Part shown: piece after piece, positions 1 to 7,178 of the stretch
How the letters are laid out: each line of letters starts with the position of its first letter
Numbering within the stretch: the stretch's first letter is position 1
NCBI RefSeq assembly: GCF_001570605.1
Contig: NZ_BBXG01000004.1
Location: forward strand, 186,001-250,000
Direction of reading: 5' to 3'
Source: Herbidospora cretacea
GTDB taxonomy: Bacteria; Actinomycetota; Actinomycetes; Streptosporangiales; Streptosporangiaceae
Length of the DNA: 64,000 bases
Translations under genes and position numbers: made by a program
The notes under the pieces: generated by a model
Seen by the model: only the letters and a program-made list of their open reading frames with translations
Told to the model about the DNA's origin: nothing
Databases searched by the model: none

Positions 1-154
1 CGAGGCGGAACCGCCGGGAGGCCGTGGCCGTGGCCTCGTCGAGGACCGCCTGGGGGAACTCGTCGGGCAGGTCGAACTCCCGGCGCACCCGGTCGAAGCC
101 CTCGCTCAGGCGCGGCGGTCCGGCGTCGGGTATCCGGATTTTTCGGTGTGGCAC
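1..154 (-). CDS. RNB-domain ribonuclease, N-terminal fragment (cut by window edge)
   Basis: The minus strand opens with a GTG at 154 behind a GAGGGA ribosome site and stays open to the edge, giving 51 codons. The start (VPHRKIRIPDAGPPRL, then a D-E-F-P segment) resembles the N-terminus of actinobacterial RNase II/R-like RNB exoribonucleases, which degrade RNA 3' to 5'. The catalytic RNB core would lie outside the window, so the call rests on N-terminal resemblance only. It is downstream of, and co-directional with, the 5'-3' exonuclease gene, separated by 18 nt, so the two nucleases may share a transcript. Confidence 0.55.
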   Translation of the reverse strand, partial: MPHRKIRIPDAGPPRLSEGFDRVRREFDLPDEFPQAVLDEATATASRRFRL

Positions 155-172
155 GTCCCTCAACGTAGCGGT

Positions 173-1066
173 TCAGCCCTTCCCGAGCACGGTCAGCAGC
201 CGGTTCAGGGGGCTGTCGAGCCCGTAACGGTCGGCCAGGGCGACCAGCGCCTCGGGGTCGTGGGGCTTGGCCGGCACCTCGAACGGCACCGAGGGGATCG
301 GCACGTCATGGGCCACCTTCACCACGGCGGGCGCGACGGCCAGGTAGTCGCGGGCGGCCTCCAGCTTGTTCCGCGCCCCGGCCGGGAAGCCCTCGTCGCC
401 GACCGCCGCGAGCAGCGCGTCGAGGGACCCGAAGCGGGTGATCAGCGAGGCGGCCGTCTTCTCGCCGATCCCGGCCACGCCGGGCAGCCCGTCGGAGGGG
501 TCGCCCCGGAGGGTGGCGAAGTCGGCGTAGGCCTGGCCGGGGATGCCGTATTTCGCCGTCACCCACGCCTCGTCGACCGTCTGCAGGTTCCGGATTCCCC
601 TTACTGTGTAAAGGACCCGGCGCCGTTTGGCGTCGTCGACGAGCTGGAACAGATCCCGGTCGCCGGTGACGATCTCGACCGGCTGCGCAGAGGTCGCCGT
701 GAGGGTGCCGATGACGTCGTCGGCCTCGTACCCCTCGACCCCGAAGGACGCGATGCCCACGGCGGCGAGGACCTGTTCGATGACCGGAACCTGCGGGGCC
801 AGCGTGTCGGGGATCTCCTCCTCGTCGCCCGAGGCGACGCGATGGGCCTTGTACGACGGGATCGCCGCCACCCGGAACGCGGGCCGCCAGTCGGCGTCCA
901 TCGCCGCGACCAGATGGGTGGGGGAGTGCGCCTTCACCAGCGTGGCGATCATGTCGATCAGGCCCCGGACGGCGTTGACGGGCATGCCGTCAGGGGCGGT
1001 CATCGACTCCGGCACGCCGTAGTAGGCGCGGAAGTAGAGCGACGGGGTGTCGAGAAGCATCAGCAC
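173..1066 (-). CDS. 5'-3' exonuclease (PolA small-domain family)
   Basis: The 297-residue protein matches the stand-alone 5'-3' exonuclease/flap endonuclease family related to the N-terminal domain of DNA polymerase I. Visible features are the N-terminal LLDTPSLYFRAYYG segment, the acidic metal-site motifs around EGYEADDVIGTL and VTGDRDLFQLV, and a helix-hairpin-helix-like GLPGVAGIGEKTAASL segment that grips DNA. It should remove RNA primers or 5' flaps in the cytoplasm. The GTG at 1066 has GGGAG upstream and lies 4 nt past the stop of the phosphatase gene, so it is probably in the same operon. Actinomycetes often carry this as a second copy besides PolA, so it is unlikely to be essential. 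Confidence 0.92.
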   Translation of the reverse strand: MLMLLDTPSLYFRAYYGVPESMTAPDGMPVNAVRGLIDMIATLVKAHSPTHLVAAMDADWRPAFRVAAIPSYKAHRVASGDEEEIPDTLAPQVPVIEQVLAAVGIASFGVEGYEADDVIGTLTATSAQPVEIVTGDRDLFQLVDDAKRRRVLYTVRGIRNLQTVDEAWVTAKYGIPGQAYADFATLRGDPSDGLPGVAGIGEKTAASLITRFGSLDALLAAVGDEGFPAGARNKLEAARDYLAVAPAVVKVAHDVPIPSVPFEVPAKPHDPEALVALADRYGLDSPLNRLLTVLGKG

Positions 1067-1070
1067 CCGT

Positions 1071-1976
1071 CTATGCTCCCAGCACCCCCACCGCGAGCAG
1101 GCACGTGTCGTCGCGCGGATTGGGCCCGCCGACGGTCTTCAGCATCGCGTCGACGGTCGTGGGCAGGTCGGCCACGGTCAGCGACCCGGCCGCCGCGAGC
1201 ACCTGCGCCTGGCCCTCGTCGATGTCGCGGTCACGCCGCTCGATCAGCCCGTCGCTGAACATCAGCAGCACGTCGCCCGGCCGGAGCTGGACCTTGGCCA
1301 CGCCGTAGGCCGGTTTGAGGGCGGCCCCGAGCAGCACGCCGGGCGGGGCGACCATCGGCCGGGCGATCCCGCCGCGCACCAGCACCGGCACCGGGTGGCC
1401 CGCGCCGGCCCAGGTGAACCGGAGCGTCTTGGGGTCGAACAGGCCGACCACGGCGGTGGCGGTGGTGTCGTCGAGACGGGTCATCGTCAGCGTGTTGAGC
1501 CACCCGAGCATCGCGCCGGGGCCCTGGCCGGTCATCGCCAGCGCGGCCAGGCCGTGGCGGAGCTGGGCCATGTGGGCGATGGCGGGGATGCCGTGGCCGG
1601 ACACGTCGCCGACGGCCAGCAGGACCCGCCCGTCGGGCAGGTTGCTCGCCTCCCACCAGTCGCCGCCGAGCACGTTGAAGAGCTGCTCGGGCTCCCCGGC
1701 GACCTGCCGGTGGTGGCTGCCGACCGGGCGGTCCTCCATCGGCACGCAGCGCACGGCGACCCTGGCGCTGGGCAGCATCAGATCGGCGCCGGGCTCGGGG
1801 AGGATGGCGTCGCGCAGCAGATAGGTCAGCTCGCGCTGTTCCGCGAGGCGCGCCTCGGTCCGGTCGAGCCGGTCTCGCATCGAGGCGACCATGTCGGCGG
1901 CCGTGTGGGCGCCGACGAGGGCAGACTCCTCGATGGAGGTCAGGGGCGGCTGCTCGCCACCGGCGCCGCCGGTCAT
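1071..1976 (-). CDS. SpoIIE-type PP2C serine/threonine phosphatase
   Basis: A protein of about 301 residues with a coiled-coil-prone N-terminal segment (MRDRLDRTEARLAEQRELTY) followed by an SpoIIE/PP2C-like domain. Metal-binding Asp motifs are visible in GGDWWEASNLPDGRVLLAVGD, in DVSGHGIPA and in FSDGLIERRDRDID. Such enzymes usually dephosphorylate anti-sigma-factor antagonists in partner-switching cascades. No input domain (PAS, GAF) or anti-sigma kinase is seen here. The start was set at ATG 1976 because the longer reading frame upstream is low-complexity and overlaps the divergent peptidase promoter; ATG 2003 is an alternative. Confidence 0.85.
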   Translation of the reverse strand: MTGGAGGEQPPLTSIEESALVGAHTAADMVASMRDRLDRTEARLAEQRELTYLLRDAILPEPGADLMLPSARVAVRCVPMEDRPVGSHHRQVAGEPEQLFNVLGGDWWEASNLPDGRVLLAVGDVSGHGIPAIAHMAQLRHGLAALAMTGQGPGAMLGWLNTLTMTRLDDTTATAVVGLFDPKTLRFTWAGAGHPVPVLVRGGIARPMVAPPGVLLGAALKPAYGVAKVQLRPGDVLLMFSDGLIERRDRDIDEGQAQVLAAAGSLTVADLPTTVDAMLKTVGGPNPRDDTCLLAVGVLGA

Positions 1977-2116
1977 GGTGAGGCTCGCTCTCGGGAAACG
2001 CATGGTCCAAACGGGGTGAGAAGTGACAGGAGGGGGACGAGCCGTAAACGGCCCTGTGCGGAGCGTAGCATCGGTCTGGACGAGCTGCCGGGTTTTTCGC
2101 CGATCCACGCCACTTC

Positions 2117-2122
2117 TAGTAT
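2117..2122 (+). promoter_or_regulatory. -10 element of a leaderless promoter (M24 peptidase)
   Basis: TAGTAT ends 6 nt before the GTG at 2129, and no ribosome-binding site is present. This spacing is the usual arrangement for leaderless actinobacterial mRNAs. No convincing -35 box is seen. Confidence 0.55.
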
Positions 2123-2128
2123 GACGCT

Positions 2129-3247
2129 GTGACAACGGAGTCCCTTGACGTGTTTTCGGCCGACCGCCTCGACCTGGTGCGATCGGCCACCGCGGCGTCC
2201 GGCGTCGGCGCCCTGCTGCTGACCCCCGGCCCCGATCTGCGCTACGTGTCGGGCTACGACGCCCACGCGCTCGAACGGCTGACCTGTCTGGTCGTGCCGG
2301 GCGACGGCGGCGACCCCTTCATGATGGTGCCGCGCCTCGAACTGCCCGCCGCCCAGACGTCTGCGGCCGGGCGGCTGGGCGTGGAGTTCGTGCCGTGGGA
2401 CGAGACCGACGACCCCTACGCGGTCGTGGCCCGCAGGCTGGGCGAGGTCGGCAGTGTGGCGCTGGCCGACCGGATGTGGGCGATGCAGTCGCTGCGCTTC
2501 CGCGCCGCCCTCCCGGGGGCCGAGCAGGTGCTCGCCTCGACCGTGCTGCGCGACCTGCGGATGCGCAAGTCGGCCGCCGAGGCGGCGGCGCTGGCCGAGG
2601 CCGGGGCGGCGATCGACGCGGTCCACGCGCTGGTGCCCACGCTGCTGAAGGCGGGCCGGACCGAGCGCGAGGTCGGCCGCGACATCGCCGACGCGATCCT
2701 GGCCGCCGGCCACGTCACGATCGACTTCGTCATCGTCGCCTCGGGCCCCAACGGCGCCTCGCCCCACCACGACGTGTCCGACCGGGTGATCCGGCCCGGC
2801 GAGCCGGTCGTGGTCGACATCGGCGGCACGATGGCCACCGGCTACTGCTCCGACTCCACCCGCAACTACTGCGTGGGCGAGCCCCCGGCCGACTACGCGC
2901 GCTACTTCGCCGTGCTGCGGGAGGCGCAGGACGCCGCCTGCGAGGCGGTCCGCCCCGGGGTGACCTGCGAGTCGATCGACGCGGCGGCCCGCGAGGTGAT
3001 CGCGGCGGCCGGCTACGGCGACCTGTTCATCCACCGCACCGGCCACGGCATCGGCCTGGAGTCCCACGAAGACCCCTACATCGTGGCGGGCAACGACGAG
3101 GTGCTGGCGCCGGGCATGGCGTTCTCGGTCGAGCCGGGCATCTACCTGCCGGGCGAACACGGCGCCCGCATCGAGGACATCGTCATCTGCACCGACGACG
3201 GGGTTTCCCGCCTCAACAACTCGTCCAGGGATCTGGTGATCGTCTGA
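2129..3247 (+). CDS. M24-family metallopeptidase (Xaa-Pro aminopeptidase type)
   Basis: The 372-residue protein has a creatinase-like N-terminal domain (about 1-145) and a C-terminal pita-bread peptidase domain. All five metal ligands are in place: Asp230 (VVVDIGG), Asp242 (YCSDSTRN), His306 (HRTGHGIG), Glu335 (SVEPGIY) and Glu349 (ARIEDI). It should cleave an N-terminal residue preceding proline, or a related dipeptide, in the cytoplasm using two divalent metal ions. The GTG at 2129 fits a leaderless start. An Lrp/AsnC regulator follows 19 nt later on the same strand, which suggests control by amino acids. It is divergent from the SpoIIE phosphatase. Confidence 0.93.
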   Translation: MTTESLDVFSADRLDLVRSATAASGVGALLLTPGPDLRYVSGYDAHALERLTCLVVPGDGGDPFMMVPRLELPAAQTSAAGRLGVEFVPWDETDDPYAVVARRLGEVGSVALADRMWAMQSLRFRAALPGAEQVLASTVLRDLRMRKSAAEAAALAEAGAAIDAVHALVPTLLKAGRTEREVGRDIADAILAAGHVTIDFVIVASGPNGASPHHDVSDRVIRPGEPVVVDIGGTMATGYCSDSTRNYCVGEPPADYARYFAVLREAQDAACEAVRPGVTCESIDAAAREVIAAAGYGDLFIHRTGHGIGLESHEDPYIVAGNDEVLAPGMAFSVEPGIYLPGEHGARIEDIVICTDDGVSRLNNSSRDLVIV

Positions 3248-3253
3248 TTGCCG

Positions 3254-3259
3254 TACCGT
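3254..3259 (+). promoter_or_regulatory. -10 element, leaderless promoter of Lrp/AsnC gene
   Basis: TACCGT is followed by 7 nt and then ATG 3267, with no ribosome site. It lies in the 19-bp gap after the peptidase gene, so the regulator may have its own promoter as well as read-through. Confidence 0.45.
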
Positions 3260-3266
3260 TTGCGCA

Positions 3267-3707
3267 ATGGAGGAGATCGACAGGCGGATCGTCGCGTTGC
3301 TGGCCGCCGACGGACGGATGAGCTTCACCGATCTGGCCAAGGAGACCGGGCTGTCGGTGTCGGCGGTCCACCAACGGGTGCGGCGGCTGGAGAAACGCGG
3401 CGTGATCAAGGGTTACGCCGCGCTGGTCGACTTCGACGAGGTCGGGCTGCCGCTGACCGCCTTCGTGTCGATCAAGCCCATCGACCCGGCCGCCGCCGAC
3501 GACGCGCCCGACCGGCTGCGCCACCTGGCCGCCATCGAGTCGTGCCACAGCGTGGCCGGTGACGAGAGCTACATCCTCAAGGTGCGGGTGGGCTCGCCCC
3601 ACGACCTCGAGGAGCTGCTCAACCAGATCCGGGCCGCCGCCAACGTGTCGACCCGGACCACGGTCGTGCTCTCCACCCCGTTCGACTACCGGCCGCCCGC
3701 CGTCTGA
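3267..3707 (+). CDS. Lrp/AsnC-family transcriptional regulator
   Basis: A 146-residue protein with the family architecture. The N-terminal winged helix (IDRRIVALLAADGRMSFTDL to VHQRVRRLEKRGVIKGY) is followed by a RAM/AsnC ligand-binding domain from about residue 60, with the conserved G-D-E-S-Y-I-L-K-V strand that forms the amino-acid pocket. Such proteins form octamers and respond to amino acids. The adjacent aminopeptidase gene is the natural target candidate. Its last 22 nt overlap the 3' end of the convergent kinase gene. Confidence 0.93.
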   Translation: MEEIDRRIVALLAADGRMSFTDLAKETGLSVSAVHQRVRRLEKRGVIKGYAALVDFDEVGLPLTAFVSIKPIDPAAADDAPDRLRHLAAIESCHSVAGDESYILKVRVGSPHDLEELLNQIRAAANVSTRTTVVLSTPFDYRPPAV

Positions 3708-4645
3708 AAGGCCGCGCGGACGTTGTCGTAGGCCTCGGGGGCGGCGCCGAGGGCGTCCAGTCCCTTGAAGGCCGCGCCGACGATCGGGGGGACGTCGGCG
3801 ACGACGAGTTTGGCGTGCGGGGCCTGGGCGGCGTACCGGGCCTCGACCAGGCCGGTCAGGAACGGGTCGCGGGCGGTGAGCACGCCTCCGCCGAGCACCA
3901 CCTCACACGGGCCGTCGAGCAGGCCGATGCGGCGCATGGCGACGACGCCGAGCACGGCGATCTCGTCGGCCAGCCGGGTGATCACCTCGCGGGCGACCGG
4001 GTCGCCGTGGCGGGCGGTCTCCAGCAGCGGGGCCACCAGGTCGTGGAGGCGGTCGTAGGGCAGGTCGCCGAAGTGCAGGTCGACGACCACCTCCTCGACG
4101 GTCGCCTTGCCGAAGACCCGGCGGACCACGTCGGCCAGGGCGGTGGCGGGTCCCCGGCCGTCCTCGGCGCGGACGGCGTGCCAGAGGGCCTCCTCGGCGA
4201 TGCCGCCGCCTCCGCCCCAGTCGCCCGACAGCCTGCCCAGCGCGGGGAAGCGGGCCACCCGGCCGTCGGGGCCGACGGCGACGGCGTTGATCCCGGCGCC
4301 GCACACCACCGCCGCGCCCCACGGGCCGCTCGCGCCCGCTCTGAGCAGGGCGAAGGTGTCGTTGCCGACGACGATCTCGGGGGCGAAGCCGCGGCGGGCC
4401 ATCTCGTCGCGGAGCCGGACCTCCTCGATCGGCAGGTCGGCGCCCGCGACGTAGGCGAAGACGTGGTCGGCGTAGGGGCCCCGGCCGGGCAGGGCGTTCT
4501 CGATCACGTCGACGGCCGGGACCACGCCGCTGCTCTGCGGGGTGAACGGGCCGCCACGCCAGGTGCCGAGGACCACGCCGTCCTCGCCGACCAGGGCGAC
4601 GTCGGTCTTGCTGTTGCCGCCGTCGACCGCCAGGATCGTCCGCAT
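3686..4645 (-). CDS. BadF/BadG-type ATPase, N-acetylglucosamine kinase-like
   Basis: A 319-residue protein of the ASKHA sugar-kinase superfamily. The phosphate-1 loop is ILAVDGGNSKTDVAL at the N-terminus; VVGNDTFALL, VCGAGINAVAVG and a glycine-rich SGDWGGGGGIAEEAL follow, as in eukaryotic-type GlcNAc kinases. VVLGGGVL near residue 265 is the adenosine motif. It probably phosphorylates an amino sugar or a disaccharide-derived sugar with ATP. Its ATG overlaps the stop of the GH4 gene as TGATG, so translation is coupled. Substrate is not determinable from sequence alone. Confidence 0.88.
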   Translation of the reverse strand: MRTILAVDGGNSKTDVALVGEDGVVLGTWRGGPFTPQSSGVVPAVDVIENALPGRGPYADHVFAYVAGADLPIEEVRLRDEMARRGFAPEIVVGNDTFALLRAGASGPWGAAVVCGAGINAVAVGPDGRVARFPALGRLSGDWGGGGGIAEEALWHAVRAEDGRGPATALADVVRRVFGKATVEEVVVDLHFGDLPYDRLHDLVAPLLETARHGDPVAREVITRLADEIAVLGVVAMRRIGLLDGPCEVVLGGGVLTARDPFLTGLVEARYAAQAPHAKLVVADVPPIVGAAFKGLDALGAAPEAYDNVRAAFQTAGGR

Positions 4646-5901
4646 CAACGGGCCCACGACAGGTGGGCGCGGTTGGCCTCGACCAGGCGCGAGGCCAGCC
4701 CGGTCGCCAGGTCCGACTGGCCGACCAGCGGGTGGGCGAGCAGGGCGTCCCGCACGCGGCGTTCCCCGCCGCCGAGGGCCGCGGTCAGGGCCAGTTCCTC
4801 GTACGCCGACACGTTCGCGATCAGCCCCCGGTACAGCGGCTCGACCGGGTCGACGGCCAGGGGCGTGGCGCCGGACGCGCCGATCACGGCGGGCACCTCG
4901 ATGACCGCCTCGGCGGGCAGGAACGGCAGCGTGCCGCCGTTGCGGGTGTTCACCACCTGCACGTCGCCCCGGTCCCCGGCCAGCGAGGCGATCAGCGCGA
5001 CCGCCGCCTCCGAGTAGTAGGCGCCGCCGCGCTTGCCCAGCAGCTCGGGCTTGGTGTCGCTGGCGGGGTCGGCGTAGACGTCGAGCAGGGTCTGCTCCAT
5101 CGCGGCCACCTCGGCCGCCCGCGACGGCTTGACCCGCTGCTCGGCCACCACGTTGTCGTGCTCGTAGAAGTAGCGCAGGTAGTAGGAGGGCACGACCCCG
5201 AGGTCGCGCAGGATCCACTCGGGCACCCCGACCTCGGCCGCGATCGCGGCGGCGTGCTCGCCGAGCAGCCGGGGGAGCACCTCGCGCCCGTCCACGGTCA
5301 CCGAGCGTTCCCACGTGAGGTGGTTCAGGCCGACGTGGCCCAGCCCGATCGACTGCCAGGGCACGCCGAGCAGCCCGGCGAACCGCCGCTGCATCCCGAT
5401 CGCCACGTTGCAGAGCCCGATGGCCCGATGCCCGGCGTCCAGCAGCGCCCGGGTCACGATCCCGACGGGGTTGGTGAAGTCGACGATCCACGCGCCCGGC
5501 GCGCGGCGGCGGACCTCCTCGGCGATCTCCAGCACGACCGGGACGGTCCGCAGCGCCTTGGCCAGGCCGCCCGCGCCGGTCGTCTCCTGCCCGACGCAGC
5601 CGCACTCCAGCGGCAGCGTCTCGTCCACGTTCCGGGCCGCCTGGCCGCCGACGCGCAGCTGCAGCAGCACCGCCCCGGCCCCCTCGACCCCCGGCCCGAC
5701 CTCCGCGTGCTCGGTCACCACGGCGGGGTGTCCCGCGCGGGCCAGCATGCGGCGGGACATCCCGGCGACCAGGGACAGCCGGTGGGCGTCCGGGTCGACC
5801 AGGGCGACCTCACTCAGCGGCAGCTCGTCGCGCAGCCGCGCGAAGCCGTCGATCAGCTCTGGTGTGTACGTCGAGCCGCCCCCGACAACGGCGAGTTTCA
5901 C
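4645..5901 (-). CDS. Glycoside hydrolase family 4 (6-phospho-beta-glucosidase-like)
   Basis: A 418-residue NAD+- and metal-dependent GH4 enzyme. The dinucleotide-binding start VVGGGSTYTPELIDG is clear. The metal-site Cys164-Asn165 (GLCNVAIG), His194 (VGLNHLTW), VGQETTGAGG and DFTNP are family hallmarks. These enzymes cleave glycosides by a redox elimination mechanism, often on 6-phosphosugars. No PTS genes are nearby; the coupled kinase may supply phosphorylation, or the enzyme may act on unphosphorylated sugar. The GTG at 5901 directly follows the TGA of the ROK gene and has a strong AAGGAGGA site, so this is the second gene of a three-gene operon. Confidence 0.92.
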   Translation of the reverse strand: MKLAVVGGGSTYTPELIDGFARLRDELPLSEVALVDPDAHRLSLVAGMSRRMLARAGHPAVVTEHAEVGPGVEGAGAVLLQLRVGGQAARNVDETLPLECGCVGQETTGAGGLAKALRTVPVVLEIAEEVRRRAPGAWIVDFTNPVGIVTRALLDAGHRAIGLCNVAIGMQRRFAGLLGVPWQSIGLGHVGLNHLTWERSVTVDGREVLPRLLGEHAAAIAAEVGVPEWILRDLGVVPSYYLRYFYEHDNVVAEQRVKPSRAAEVAAMEQTLLDVYADPASDTKPELLGKRGGAYYSEAAVALIASLAGDRGDVQVVNTRNGGTLPFLPAEAVIEVPAVIGASGATPLAVDPVEPLYRGLIANVSAYEELALTAALGGGERRVRDALLAHPLVGQSDLATGLASRLVEANRAHLSWAR

Positions 5902-7083
5902 TCATCCTCCTTGTAGTTTCGATCCGAAGACCTCGTCCCGGACCACGTCCAGCCCCAGGTGCAGCGCCCCGGCCAGCACCGGGTTGCCCCCGACGGCCGA
6001 CAGCCGCAGCGGCGGCCGGGGCAGCGTGAGGGCGTGCAGTTCGCGTTCGGTCATCGCGCGCAGCGTCTCGCCGCCCGCCAGCGGCATCCCTCCGGCCAGC
6101 ACGATGACCTCGGGGTCGAGCACCGCCGTGATCGACGCCAGCCCCATGGCCAGGCGGCGGGCGATCTCCCGCAGCCCCTCGGCGGCCTCATCGGCGTTCC
6201 GGCCGCCGTCCTCGACGACCTGGACGGCGCGTTCCACGGCCTGCGCCGCGGACGTTCCACGGATGCCGCGCGCCCGCAGCAGCCGCAGCACCGCCTGGCC
6301 CCCGGCGAGCGCCTGGAAGCCGTGGTCGACCCGCTTGCCGACGTCGCGCGCGGTGGGCGCGCCGACGGCCGGCATGTAGCCGACCTCCCCGGCCCCGCCG
6401 GTCGCCCCCCGGTGCAGGCGGTCGCCCAGCACGATCGCCGAGCCGATGCCCGAGTCCACCCAGAGCAGCACGAAGTCGCCGTGCTTGCCGTGGGCGCGTT
6501 CGGCCAGCGCGACCAGGTTGACGTCGTTCTCCACGTCGACCGGCGTGCCGACACCCTCCGAGAGGGTCCGGACGAGGTCCGGGATGTGCCAGCCCGGGAT
6601 GTGGGCGGCGTAGCCGAGGCGGCCGGTGCCCGGGTCGACGGCGCCCTGGATGCCGATCACCACCCGGTTGACCCGGTGGGGCCACGCCTCGGCCAGGGCG
6701 GTGCGGACCTTGTCCACCACGTCGCCCTGCGCCCGCCCGGGGGTCGGCAGGGTGGACGTGCCGACGACCGAACCGGTGAGGTCGGCCACGGCGACCTCGA
6801 CCCGGTCGCGGGTCACGTCGAGGGCCGCCACGTGGGCCGCCCCGGCGTTGATGCGGTAGAGCTCGGCGGTCCGGCCGGGCAGGCCCTCGCGGATGCCGTC
6901 GAGGACCACCAGCCCGGCCTCCTGGAGGCGGAGCAGCAGCTGGGAGGCGGTCGGCTTGGACAGCCCGGTCAGGGCGCCGAGCTCGGGGCGGGTCAGCGGG
7001 CCCCGGTCGAGGAGGACCCGCAGCGCCGCGCGGTCGTTGATGGCCCGCAGCAGGCTGGGGGTTCCGGGGGTCGGCTGGCTCAC
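5902..7083 (-). CDS. ROK-family transcriptional repressor
   Basis: A winged-helix domain (LTRPELGALTGLSKPTASQLLLRL) precedes a ROK sugar-binding domain with VVIGIQGAVDPGTG, ENDVNLVAL and VLWVDSGIGSAIV. The start is placed at GTG 7083, giving 393 residues, because it sits exactly 7 nt after a -10 box with a matched -35; the longer ATG at 7119 would be inside the promoter. It should bind a sugar and release DNA. A 14-bp palindrome across its own -10 and start implies autoregulation of the ROK-GH4-kinase operon. Confidence 0.92.
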   Translation of the reverse strand: MSQPTPGTPSLLRAINDRAALRVLLDRGPLTRPELGALTGLSKPTASQLLLRLQEAGLVVLDGIREGLPGRTAELYRINAGAAHVAALDVTRDRVEVAVADLTGSVVGTSTLPTPGRAQGDVVDKVRTALAEAWPHRVNRVVIGIQGAVDPGTGRLGYAAHIPGWHIPDLVRTLSEGVGTPVDVENDVNLVALAERAHGKHGDFVLLWVDSGIGSAIVLGDRLHRGATGGAGEVGYMPAVGAPTARDVGKRVDHGFQALAGGQAVLRLLRARGIRGTSAAQAVERAVQVVEDGGRNADEAAEGLREIARRLAMGLASITAVLDPEVIVLAGGMPLAGGETLRAMTERELHALTLPRPPLRLSAVGGNPVLAGALHLGLDVVRDEVFGSKLQGG

Positions 7084-7119
7084 TTTGGAGAAAGTAAAGA
7101 AACCTTCCAAATAAGTCAA
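7082..7119 (-). promoter_or_regulatory. Leaderless promoter with overlapping operator, ROK-GH4-kinase operon
   Basis: On the minus strand TTGACT (7119-7114) and TACTTT (7096-7091) are separated by 17 bp. Seven more bases lead to the GTG at 7083. The palindrome ACTTT-N4-AAAGT (7082-7095) covers the -10 and the initiation region, which is where a bound repressor would block RNA polymerase. Its proximity to a ROK repressor gene makes it the likely binding site. Confidence 0.75.
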
Positions 7120-7178
7120 TCGCCCGAAACCGCATCGTGACCGGGGGCCTTCGCGGTACGCGTAGAATCTATCGGCCT

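Noticed and set aside
146-1258. Large plus-strand frame opposite the exonuclease and phosphatase
   Set aside because: It is the complement of two well-supported genes, Arg/Gly/His-rich and without homology.
7137-7178. Rifamycin-associated element upstream of the HelD gene
   Set aside because: GGGGGCCTTCGCGG is present but there is no matching inverted half, so it does not form the expected palindrome.
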